This document shows, in pieces, positions 8,659-16,880 of a stretch of 45,434 nucleotides of DNA (positions are counted from its first letter, which is position 1; each line of letters opens with the position of its first letter). The stretch comes from an uncultured Prevotella sp. GTDB taxonomy: Bacteria > Bacteroidota > Bacteroidia > Bacteroidales > Bacteroidaceae. Both the position numbers and the translations under genes were made by a program. The stretch spans positions 1 through 45,434 of the forward strand of contig CAMHDT010000004.1 in the NCBI GenBank assembly GCA_946183985.1. Direction: 5' to 3'. Below the pieces are notes generated by a model. The model saw only the letters and a list, made by a program, of their open reading frames with translations, was not told the DNA's origin and made no database searches.

Positions 8659-11109
8659 ATGAAACTTTCAGAACTGCACAACGGACAAAAGGGCGTCATC
8701 GTCAAGGTGATGGGTCACGGAGGCTTCCGCAAGCGTATCATCGAGATGGGCTTCGTGAAAGGGAAGACCGTAGAGGTGCTCCTCAACGCCCCCCTGCAAG
8801 ACCCCGTGAAGTATCGTATCATGGGCTATGAGGTGAGCCTGCGCCGCCAGGAGGCCGAGCAGATAGAGGTGGTGACCGGCGAAGATGCAGCCCGCCTGCC
8901 CGACAATATTGTTCTGAAAGGTCATGAAGACGATTTTTTGCAGCACCAGGCCCTGCGCGAGCGCCGTGTCATCCACGTGGCGCTGGTGGGCAACCCCAAC
9001 TGCGGCAAGACCTCGTTGTTCAACTATGCCTCAGGCGCCCATGCCCATGTAGGCAACTATAGCGGCGTGACGGTCGATGCCGCCGAGGCCCATGCCTCCA
9101 TGATGGGCTACGACTTTGTCCTCACCGACCTGCCCGGCACCTACTCCCTCTCGTGCTATTCGCCTGAAGAACTCTATGTGCGCCAGCACCTGTCGGAAAA
9201 GATGCCCGATGTGGTCATCAACGTGGTCGACGCCTCCAATCTCGAGCGCAATCTCTATCTCACCACCCAACTTGTCGACATGAACCTGCGCGTGGTCTGC
9301 GCCCTCAATATGTACGATGAGTTTGAGCGGCGAGGCGATTCCGTCAACCTCGCCACCCTTTCGTCGCTGTTCGGCATGCCCATGATACCCACCTCGTTCA
9401 AGACCGGCATGGGTGTCAAGCAACTGTTCAGCGCCGTCATCCAGGTCTACGAGGGCGCCAACAAGACGGCCCGCCACCTGCATATCAACTACGGTCACGA
9501 GATAGAGCACGGCATAGCCCATATCCAGACCTACCTGAAGGCCGACGAGCATATCCGTCAGCACTATAGCACCCGCTATCTGGCCATCAAATTGCTGGAG
9601 CACGACAGCGATGTGCTCCGCTACGTGGGCCAGCACATGGCCGACGAAGACCGTCCGCAAGACCGCAAGCGGCTGCTGCAGGCCCGCGATGCCGCCGCCA
9701 CCCGCGTGCAGGAAGAGACCGGCGTCGACAGCGAGACCGCCATCATGGATGCCAAATACGGCTTTATCAACGGCGCCCTGCGTGAATCCAAATACCGCAC
9801 GGGCACCAAGAAAGACACCTATCGCGTCACCCACGCCATCGACCGCATTATCACCAACCGTCTCATCGGCTTCCCCATCTTCCTGCTCCTGCTCTTCCTC
9901 ATGTTCGAGGCCACCTTTGCCCTGGGCGACTATCCTGCCCAGTGGATAGAAGACGCCTTCGACTGGATGGGCCAGTGGGTCACCCACACCATGCCCGAGG
10001 GGCCCCTGAAGTCGCTCATCGCCAAGGGCATCATCGGCGGCGTGGGTGCCGTCATGGTGTTCCTGCCCCAGATCCTCATCCTCTACACCTTCATCTCGTT
10101 CATGGAAGACTCCGGCTATATGGCCCGTGCCGCCTTCATCATGGACAAACTGATGCACCGCCTGGGCCTCCACGGCAAGTCGTTCATACCCATGCTCATG
10201 GGCTACGGCTGCAACGTGCCCGCCGTCATGGCCACCCGCACCATCGAGAGCCGCCGCTCGCGCATCATCACCATGCTCGTGCTGCCCTTCATGTCGTGCC
10301 AGGCCCGCCTGCCCATCTATATCACCATCGTGGGCGCCTTCTTCGCCGGTCAGGCGCGCAGCCTCGTGCTCATCTCGCTCTATGTGGCCGGCCTGCTGCT
10401 CATGTGCGTGGTCAGTTGGGTGCTCAGCCATCTCATCATGAAAGGCGAAGATACCCCCTTCGTCATGGAACTGCCGCCCTACCGTTTCCCCACCACCAAG
10501 GCCATTGTGCGCCACACCTGGGAGAAAGGTAAGCAGTATCTGAAGAAGATGGGCGGCGTCATTCTCGTGGCCTCCGTCATCGTGTGGGCTCTGAGTTATT
10601 TCCCCCACGACTATACGCTCTCCGACGACGACCCCAAGCAGCAGGAGCAGAGTTGCATGGGCCGTATGGGCAAGGCCGTAGAGCCCCTGTTCCGCGCCCA
10701 GGGCTTCAACTGGAAACTCGATGTCAGCCTCATCGCCGGCGTCGGCGCCAAAGAGATCGTGGCCTCCACCGTGGGCGTGCTCTATGCCGGCGACAGTTCG
10801 TTTGCCGACATCGAGACATTCACCGACGATGCAGACGCACCTTCCGATGGCGACGCACCCACCGAAGGCGACATCAACAGCCAGAAACTCTCCACGCTGC
10901 ACGACCTCATGGCAGCCGATGGCATCACGCCCCTCGGTGCCTACTGCTATCTGCTCTTCGTCCTCATCTATTTCCCCTGCGTGGCCACCATCATCGCCAT
11001 CAAGAACGAGACTGGCTCATGGCGCTGGGCCGCCATCGCTGCCATCTATACCACCGCCCTGGCATGGCTCATCTCCGCCGCCGTCTACCAGGTGGGAAGC
11101 CTCTTCTGA
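8659..11109 (+). CDS. feoB: Ferrous iron transporter, FeoA-FeoB fusion
   Basis: FeoA/SH3-like N-terminus; G-protein motifs GNPNCGKTSLFN and DLPGTYSL; YGCNVPA, GVGAKEIVAS in the permease. Confidence 0.96.
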   Translation: MKLSELHNGQKGVIVKVMGHGGFRKRIIEMGFVKGKTVEVLLNAPLQDPVKYRIMGYEVSLRRQEAEQIEVVTGEDAARLPDNIVLKGHEDDFLQHQALRERRVIHVALVGNPNCGKTSLFNYASGAHAHVGNYSGVTVDAAEAHASMMGYDFVLTDLPGTYSLSCYSPEELYVRQHLSEKMPDVVINVVDASNLERNLYLTTQLVDMNLRVVCALNMYDEFERRGDSVNLATLSSLFGMPMIPTSFKTGMGVKQLFSAVIQVYEGANKTARHLHINYGHEIEHGIAHIQTYLKADEHIRQHYSTRYLAIKLLEHDSDVLRYVGQHMADEDRPQDRKRLLQARDAAATRVQEETGVDSETAIMDAKYGFINGALRESKYRTGTKKDTYRVTHAIDRIITNRLIGFPIFLLLLFLMFEATFALGDYPAQWIEDAFDWMGQWVTHTMPEGPLKSLIAKGIIGGVGAVMVFLPQILILYTFISFMEDSGYMARAAFIMDKLMHRLGLHGKSFIPMLMGYGCNVPAVMATRTIESRRSRIITMLVLPFMSCQARLPIYITIVGAFFAGQARSLVLISLYVAGLLLMCVVSWVLSHLIMKGEDTPFVMELPPYRFPTTKAIVRHTWEKGKQYLKKMGGVILVASVIVWALSYFPHDYTLSDDDPKQQEQSCMGRMGKAVEPLFRAQGFNWKLDVSLIAGVGAKEIVASTVGVLYAGDSSFADIETFTDDADAPSDGDAPTEGDINSQKLSTLHDLMAADGITPLGAYCYLLFVLIYFPCVATIIAIKNETGSWRWAAIAAIYTTALAWLISAAVYQVGSLF

Positions 11110-11116
11110 ACTGCTC

Positions 11117-11215
11117 TTCGTAACCATGGCACTTTCATGTCGTAACGTTGGCACTTTCATGTCGTAACCATGGCACTTTCATGTCGTAACGATGGCACTT
11201 TCATGTCATTTTTCG
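11117..11215. repeat. Tandem array A, 22-bp period, 4 units
   Basis: ggcactttcatgtcgtaac starts at 11128, 11150, 11172, 11194. Confidence 0.9.
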
Positions 11216-11661
11216 CCACCGGATGGGCTGTTTTCCACAGAAAAATAAAAAGTACAGACGGAAAAGAGATTCGGGAGGCCGACGCTAGCGATTATTTTGC
11301 GTATTATTCTCGGGAGTTGGGATGTAAGACTTTCCTTTGTATGCGTAAACTCGAAGACGGAAACATCTTTAAACCCTATGCCATTATCGACGAGCATACT
11401 TTCAACGCTGGCATTTGTGAACTTAGGAAATAAAAGAACTCCGTTTTAACAAGTCGCTTGCCGATCCAAACGGGGCTGTCCTAAATCTATGTCTCAGACT
11501 CGAGGGATTGTTTTGATTTTCCTTCATATAAGTCGTTCCGATTGGTTGAGTGTGAGATTCCCCTGTCAAACATAGACTTTGCAGACGAGGATGTTCTCAG
11601 AAATATTCAAAAGAGCATGGACAGTGAGGACGAGGATATGCACGACTGGTGGGAGAACTGA
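11216..11661 (+). pseudogene. Probable gene remnant(s) of unknown family
   Basis: ORF to 11433 (...KPYAIIDEHTFNAGICELRK*), then stops, then an open stretch DFPSYKSFRLVECEIPLSNIDFADEDVLRNIQKSMDSEDEDMHDWWEN* to 11661. Confidence 0.35.
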
Positions 11662-11674
11662 CGATGATGATATT

Positions 11675-11746
11675 GCAAACACTCGACGATGTGCCTTCAA
11701 ACACTCGACGATGTGCCTTCAAAGTGTCGACGATGTGCCTTCAAAC
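11675..11746. repeat. Tandem array C, 22-bp period, 3 units
   Basis: tcgacgatgtgccttcaaa at 11683, 11705, 11727. Confidence 0.88.
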
Positions 11747-11806
11747 TCCCACTTTGGAGGCACCTCTCTTAGGGTTTGCCGGCACCTCACTCAGGGCATG
11801 GAGGTT

Positions 11807-12078
11807 GGAACATAAATCTTCATAAATGACACATAAATAATTATATGAGAATTACATGGGTAATTAATGGTTATTCGTGTTAAAAGAAAACCAATTTGAG
11901 TAGAGGAACTATGAACATATAATTATCATGTAATTGACCATGTAATTTTTTTAGGTCTCCTTGTATGGTCAACTCTAGGAGGAATTAAGAACATGAGAAA
12001 CTAACAAAAATCTTCAAAAATCCAGCAAAAATGGCTATTGCATACCTTATTTTTGAAGATTTTTGAAGATTTTTGTTT
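11807..12078. repeat. Dispersed AT-rich element, with a 19-bp perfect inverted repeat near its end
   Basis: ggaacataaatcttcataaatgacacataaata shared with the reverse complement of 45281-45314; aacaaaaatcttcaaaaat (12003-12021) pairs with atttttgaagatttttgtt (12059-12077). Confidence 0.7.
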
Positions 12079-12112
12079 TTGACACACCCTTATGTTAATG
12101 TGCTATGGTTGA

Positions 12113-13150
12113 TTATTTCATGATTACTTTCACACTCTTATTGCCTATCTTCACAATGGTAGCGTTGCCAGGCTGGAGGCTGGTATTCAGTACAGCGCCA
12201 CCATTACGACTGACGGCAGAAGCAACCAGCACGCCATCAACTGTGTAGGCACTAATCTGTGTTCTCTCGTCAGCCCCTTCTACCGTTATGAATCCATTGT
12301 CCGTCTTTACCAGAACGGGGCGTGCTGCTATCTGAGCCACATCACTCGAGGCATCACTTTCCACTATAGATACAAAGTCTTTCCACCCCTTAGTGGCCTT
12401 GTACTTTTCGATTGTTCCCTTTGGGACATATAGCGTGGCATTATTGTAGGTATTAGGGCTAAAAACGCGATCAGAGGAATTTTTGTCATATATTGTAAAC
12501 GGATTCTCTATCAGCGAAATAACAGTGGGGATATCATAACCATCAAAAGCACTTCCCCCAATACTCGTCACGCCGCTACCAATAGTGACGGAGGTGACAA
12601 AACAAAATGCGAAAGCATACCTGCCAATACTCGTTACGCTGTTGGGGATACTGATGGAGGTGAGGCCTAAGCAATGATCGAAAGCCCACTCGCCAATACT
12701 TGTCACGCTGTTGGGGATGGTGACGGAGGTGAGGCCAGAGCAATTACCGAAAGCGAACCTGCCAATACTCGTCACGCTATTGGGGATGGTGATGGGGGTG
12801 AGGTCAGAACAGTTACAGAAAGCAAAGTCTCCTATTGTCGTTACGCTGTTGGGGATGGCGAGGGAGGTAAGGTCAAGGCAGTCGTAGAAAGCATATTTAC
12901 CAATTCTCGTCACCTTACGGGTTTTATTCATATAGGTCACCTCATCAGGTACTACTACGTTGCCTGTGTATTCTCCAATATATTCTCTATAAGAAGATCC
13001 GCGGAAGGTAACCTCCAGTTCTGTACCATCATTGATGTAATTGTAATAAATGGTAACGCCATCATCATTCTGCACTTCAATGTCGTGGGCACTTGCCACC
13101 ATCGGCAGCAACATCATCACAAGTAATAGTAGTTGTTTTTTCATCATCAT
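12113..13150 (-). CDS. BspA-like leucine-rich repeat (LRR_5) secreted protein
   Basis: Signal peptide; repeated LTSVTIPNSVTSIGxxAFxxCSG units; C-terminal sorting-like domain ending VKIGNKSVKVIMK. Confidence 0.9.
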   Translation of the reverse strand: MMMKKQLLLLVMMLLPMVASAHDIEVQNDDGVTIYYNYINDGTELEVTFRGSSYREYIGEYTGNVVVPDEVTYMNKTRKVTRIGKYAFYDCLDLTSLAIPNSVTTIGDFAFCNCSDLTPITIPNSVTSIGRFAFGNCSGLTSVTIPNSVTSIGEWAFDHCLGLTSISIPNSVTSIGRYAFAFCFVTSVTIGSGVTSIGGSAFDGYDIPTVISLIENPFTIYDKNSSDRVFSPNTYNNATLYVPKGTIEKYKATKGWKDFVSIVESDASSDVAQIAARPVLVKTDNGFITVEGADERTQISAYTVDGVLVASAVSRNGGAVLNTSLQPGNATIVKIGNKSVKVIMK

Positions 13151-13186
13151 ATTGTTTTAAGTTGTTATTATTGTTTGAATACACAT

Positions 13187-13216
13187 AAAAAACGTGGACA
13201 ATTTACTTCGTCTACG
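13187..13216 (-). terminator. Terminator-like hairpin followed by U6
   Basis: Minus strand CGTAGAC-GAAGTAAATT-GTCCACG-TTTTTT (one stem mismatch). Confidence 0.55.
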
Positions 13217-13609
13217 TTCTAGAGGTATCGCCAAACACCTTGTAATCTTAAACGAGTAAAAGCCCACGCCGTCTAGCGTGAACTCCAACTTCAGTTCTTG
13301 ATTACGTTCTATTAAATTTGGCGATTTTCTAGAACAAGAATCTAAAAGTGGATATTCTTGCGTCCTTTCTTGCGTCCCGATGGTAGCAAGCGTCACCCTT
13401 CGGGATGCCGAGCGCGGTAGCAAGCGACCAGAGGTCGAGTGCAACCTATATGTCCTTTATATCTTTCTCAGCCCATAGGCATCTGCGGTTTTAGGGTTAT
13501 ACATTTATTTATGTCTATGCCGACTCATGGGCATAGTTCTGATCACGCTTAGGAAACGACAGGCTCTTTATCTTCGGGGTCATTTCATTGTTGTCTGCCT
13601 GCAAAGATA
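13193..13609 (-). ncRNA. Candidate structured RNA or leader upstream of the BspA-like gene
   Basis: Nested complementary segments 13216-13223/13328-13335, 13227-13235/13317-13325, 13242-13247/13300-13305, inner hairpins, and TATCTTTG at 13609-13602. Confidence 0.45.
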
Positions 13610-13696
13610 CAAAAAAATCCTGAGACTCCAAAATCTAGAACAAAAAAAGACGTCTCAGCCTCTTCTTTCTCACATCTCATCACTCATGCCTGCAAC

Positions 13697-13845
13697 GGAC
13701 GCACCGTCATGGTTCAAGGGAGGTGGTTTTGGACTTCAATGGAGCCTGTTTTGAAACGCAACGGAGGCTCCTTTGTAATTCAAAACAGGCTGCGTTGAAC
13801 CTCAAGACGGCCTCCGGTAGACCCTAACGGAGGCTTCCTTCAGAA
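13697..13845. repeat. Degenerate array D, exact 22-bp spacing, 6-7 units
   Basis: ggaggtg/ggagcct/ggaggct/acaggct/acggcct/ggaggct at 13719, 13741, 13763, 13785, 13807, 13829. Confidence 0.75.
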
Positions 13846-13852
13846 AAGTATT

Positions 13853-14920
13853 TTACAGCGTTCCCTTGGTGGAGGGCAGTTCATAGTGGCAGATGTCGCG
13901 GCGAACGGCTGCGCGGAGGGCGCGGGCAAGGGCTTTGAAGATGGCCTCGGCCTTGTGGTGCTCGTTGTCGCCGTCGGCCTCTATGTAGAGGTTCATGCGG
14001 GCGGCATCGCTCAGACTCTTGAAGAAATGATAGAACATCTCGGTGGGCACATCGCCTATGCGCTCGCGATGGAACGCGGTCTTCCAGATGAGCCAGGGAC
14101 GGCCGCCGAAGTCGAGGCACACGTGGGCGTGGCAGTCGTCCATGGGCAGCGAGAAGCCGTAGCGCTCGATGCCGCGCTTGGTGCCGAGGGCCTCCAGGAG
14201 GCACTGGCCCAGGGCGAGGGCCGTGTCTTCTATGGTGTGGTGCTCGTCGACATGCAGGTCGCCTTTGGTATGGATGATGAGGTCCATCTGTCCGTGGCGG
14301 GCTATCTGCTCGAGCATGTGGTCGAAGAAGCCGAGGCCGGTGCTGATGTCGGCCTTGCCCGTGCCGTCGAGGGTGACGCTGACGCTGATGTCCGTTTCCT
14401 TGGTGGTGCGGGTGATGTGGGCGGTGCGCTCGCCGTCGAAGATCTGCTCGGCGGCCTCCTTCCAGGTGGTGTGGTCGTTCAGAATGACGGCCTTGCACCC
14501 GATGTTCTGGGCAAAGAGGGCATCGGTATCGCGGTCGCCGATGACATAACTATGGGCAAGGTCATAGTCGGCATTGTCCATGTATTTCTTTACCAGGCCT
14601 GTCTGGGGCTTGCGGGTGGGCGCGTTGTCTGTGGGGAAATGGGAGTCGATGAGGATGTCGTCGAAGGTGATGCCTTCGCCGCGCAATGCCTCGAGGATGA
14701 AATTGTGCGAGGGCCAGAAGGTGTCTTCGGGAAAGGCATCGGTGCCAAGACCGTCCTGGTTGCTTACCATGACGAAAAGGAAGTCGGTCTTTTCGCGGAG
14801 AAACGACAGCCATCTGAAGACGCCGGGCTTGAACCGTATCTTCTCAAGGGCATCTACCTGTTCGTCGTGCGGCTCTTCGACGAGTGTGCCGTCGCGGTCA
14901 ATAAATAGTATTCTTTTCAT
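13853..14920 (-). CDS. hisB: Bifunctional histidinol-phosphatase / imidazoleglycerol-phosphate dehydratase
   Basis: HAD N-terminus ([12 protein letters not shown]) plus IGPD motifs ([38 protein letters not shown]-like end). Confidence 0.96.
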   Translation of the reverse strand: MKRILFIDRDGTLVEEPHDEQVDALEKIRFKPGVFRWLSFLREKTDFLFVMVSNQDGLGTDAFPEDTFWPSHNFILEALRGEGITFDDILIDSHFPTDNAPTRKPQTGLVKKYMDNADYDLAHSYVIGDRDTDALFAQNIGCKAVILNDHTTWKEAAEQIFDGERTAHITRTTKETDISVSVTLDGTGKADISTGLGFFDHMLEQIARHGQMDLIIHTKGDLHVDEHHTIEDTALALGQCLLEALGTKRGIERYGFSLPMDDCHAHVCLDFGGRPWLIWKTAFHRERIGDVPTEMFYHFFKSLSDAARMNLYIEADGDNEHHKAEAIFKALARALRAAVRRDICHYELPSTKGTL

Positions 14921-14930
14921 GAAATAGTGG

Positions 14931-15662
14931 TTAGAGGTTAGTGGAATCTCCCACCTCTATCGAAGTGTAGGCGTAGCACGGGGGGAAGACGGTGTAGAGA
15001 TGCACATAGGCCTGAACGAAGCCGGCCAGGGTGAAGATGCCGAAGGTGAGCCAGGGCAGATAGGGGGGCATAATCAGTTCGTCGCCCAGGGTCAACCCTG
15101 CGTAGGCTTCGATGTTTGCAATGGCAATGATGAAGGCGGGAAACTCGCAGACGACGGTCAGCACCGATGTAACGATGCCGGTGGTGATGCCTACGACCAG
15201 CAGCAACCCGAGGTGGCGAAGGCCACGGGGGAACAGCCACTTAAAGCCTTTCAGCAGCAGGGACAGCGATTTAAGCGGGGGTAGGGCTCCCCACCAGTGG
15301 GGCGCACGCGGAAACTGGCCCGTCCGGCCATAGCACCGGCAGCCATGCAGGCCGTAGGAGGCCATGAGCAGGGCCATGAACAGGAATGTCAGCATGCTGG
15401 CGGCTATCTTACACAGGGCTGGCGTCTGGCTGTGCCAGTCGATAGCCTCCCATCCGTATATCCATGCTGCTACGCCCAGCGGCAGCACATGGTAGATGAG
15501 GGTGCTCATGAGCCAGGCGAAGGCCAGGCCATAGAGGATGGCTGCCAGCCATGAGGAGCGCAGCAGCAGGCGGAACTTGCTGGCGTAAAGGCGATAGCCG
15601 TCGCTCACCACACCAGCGGTGCTGCGTATCTTCCAAAGTCTCAGTTCGTCTTTCTTTTCCAT
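14931..15662 (-). CDS. Uncharacterised multi-pass membrane protein; start trimmed to MEKKDEL
   Basis: Several hydrophobic segments, open frame next to hisB. Confidence 0.7.
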   Translation of the reverse strand: MEKKDELRLWKIRSTAGVVSDGYRLYASKFRLLLRSSWLAAILYGLAFAWLMSTLIYHVLPLGVAAWIYGWEAIDWHSQTPALCKIAASMLTFLFMALLMASYGLHGCRCYGRTGQFPRAPHWWGALPPLKSLSLLLKGFKWLFPRGLRHLGLLLVVGITTGIVTSVLTVVCEFPAFIIAIANIEAYAGLTLGDELIMPPYLPWLTFGIFTLAGFVQAYVHLYTVFPPCYAYTSIEVGDSTNL

Positions 15663-15683
15663 CTCTTTATCTGAAATCAAGTG

Positions 15684-15779
15684 CAAAGGTAGTGCAAACC
15701 GAGCGAAATGCAAAATAAAATGCCCTTTATTTTCATTTCCGAGGTGCAGCCTACCTAAGACCGAAAGGTCAAAGGTAAA
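15684..15779. repeat. Two-stem palindromic intergenic element carrying a TACCTTTG box
   Basis: AAATGCAAAATAAA...TTTATTTTCATTT stem, then TACCTAAGACC-GAAA-GGTCAAAGGTA hairpin; related to 31163-31315. Confidence 0.65.
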
Positions 15780-15852
15780 AAAATAATTGATAATTCACAA
15801 TTTACAATTCATAATTATTTCAATTGATAATGGATAATTGATAATTATTTTG

Positions 15853-15860
15853 TAATTTTG
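15853..15860 (+). promoter_or_regulatory. Bacteroidetes -7 box TAATTTTG
   Basis: Matches TAnnTTTG upstream of the 15897 CDS. Confidence 0.6.
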
Positions 15861-15896
15861 CACAAATTTGTGAATTAGGCATTGTGAATTGAATAT

Positions 15897-16880
15897 ATGA
15901 AGAAACTGAAATGGGGATTTATTGGCTGCGGCGAGGTGTGTGAACTGAAAAGCGGACCGGCCTTTGCCGAGGTGGAGGGCTCGGAGGTGGTGGCCGTCAT
16001 GAGCCGTACGGAGCAGAAGGCACGCCTCTATGCCGAGCGTCATGGCGTGGCACGATGGTATACCGATGCCCAGGAACTGATTGACGATGCGGATGTGAAT
16101 GCCGTCTATGTGGCCACGCCGCCATCGAGTCATGCCACCTTTGCCATCATGGCCATGAAGGCCGGCAAACCGGTATATGTGGAGAAGCCGCTGGCGGCCA
16201 GTTATGAGGACTGCGCACGCATCAACCGCATCAGCGAGCAGACAGGCATCCCATGTTTCGTGGCCTATTACAGGCGCTATCTACCTTATTTCATGCGTGT
16301 GAAGGAGTTGGTGGAGCAGGGATGCATCGGCAATGTGGTCAATGTGCAGATCCGCTTCTCGTGGCCTCCACGCCAACTGGACTATGCCCATCCTGAGAAC
16401 CTGCCGTGGCGGTTGCAGCCCGACATAGCCGGAGGCGGCTATTTCTATGATATGGCGCCGCATCAGATTGACTTGCTGCAGAATATGTTTGGTGTGATTC
16501 TTGAGGCCCGCGGCATCTGTGCCAACAGGGGGCATCTCTATTCGGCTGAGGATTCGGTCAGCGCGGTCTTCCAGTTTGAGAACGGACTGCCCGGCAGCGG
16601 CTCATGGAGTTTTGTGGGGCATGAGTCGGCACGCGAGGACCGTATTTTGCTGATAGGACAGCAGGGGTCGCTGAGTTTCTCGGTGTTCAACTATGCGCCC
16701 ATCGTGCTTCACACCAGTGAGGGCACTCAGCATATTGAAATAGAAAATCCGCAATATGTGCAGTATCCGCTCATAAAAAAGGTGTGTGAACACCTGCAGG
16801 GCTTATCTATTTGCACATGCACCAGTGTGTCGGCAACACCGGTGAACTGGGTGATGGACCGCATTCTTGGCAAACTTTGA
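15897..16880 (+). CDS. Gfo/Idh/MocA family oxidoreductase
   Basis: Rossmann start WGFIGCGEVCE; YVATPPSSHA; GKPVYVEKPLA. Confidence 0.92.
   Translation: MKKLKWGFIGCGEVCELKSGPAFAEVEGSEVVAVMSRTEQKARLYAERHGVARWYTDAQELIDDADVNAVYVATPPSSHATFAIMAMKAGKPVYVEKPLAASYEDCARINRISEQTGIPCFVAYYRRYLPYFMRVKELVEQGCIGNVVNVQIRFSWPPRQLDYAHPENLPWRLQPDIAGGGYFYDMAPHQIDLLQNMFGVILEARGICANRGHLYSAEDSVSAVFQFENGLPGSGSWSFVGHESAREDRILLIGQQGSLSFSVFNYAPIVLHTSEGTQHIEIENPQYVQYPLIKKVCEHLQGLSICTCTSVSATPVNWVMDRILGKL

Noticed and set aside
9031-10902. 623-aa minus-strand ORF antisense to feoB
   Set aside because: Low-complexity H/G/D/E/A-rich translation caused by strong GC3 bias of feoB on the opposite strand; no domain motifs.
8659-11109. 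FeoA-FeoB fusion as a novelty
   Set aside because: Fused FeoAB proteins are a familiar arrangement in Bacteroidetes.
11117-11746. CRISPR array
   Set aside because: The repeats are directly contiguous at 22 bp with no unique spacers, and no cas genes are in the window.
12674-13126. 150-aa plus-strand ORF over the LRR gene
   Set aside because: Repeat-driven shadow of the LRR units.
13157-13444. 95-aa minus-strand ORF upstream of the LRR gene as a protein gene
   Set aside because: Coincides with nested complementary segments and a terminator-like hairpin; basic, motif-free translation; kept instead as an RNA candidate.
13886-14908. 340-aa plus-strand ORF antisense to hisB
   Set aside because: Same GC3 artefact (V/A/G/E-rich); hisB motifs are unmistakable on the minus strand.
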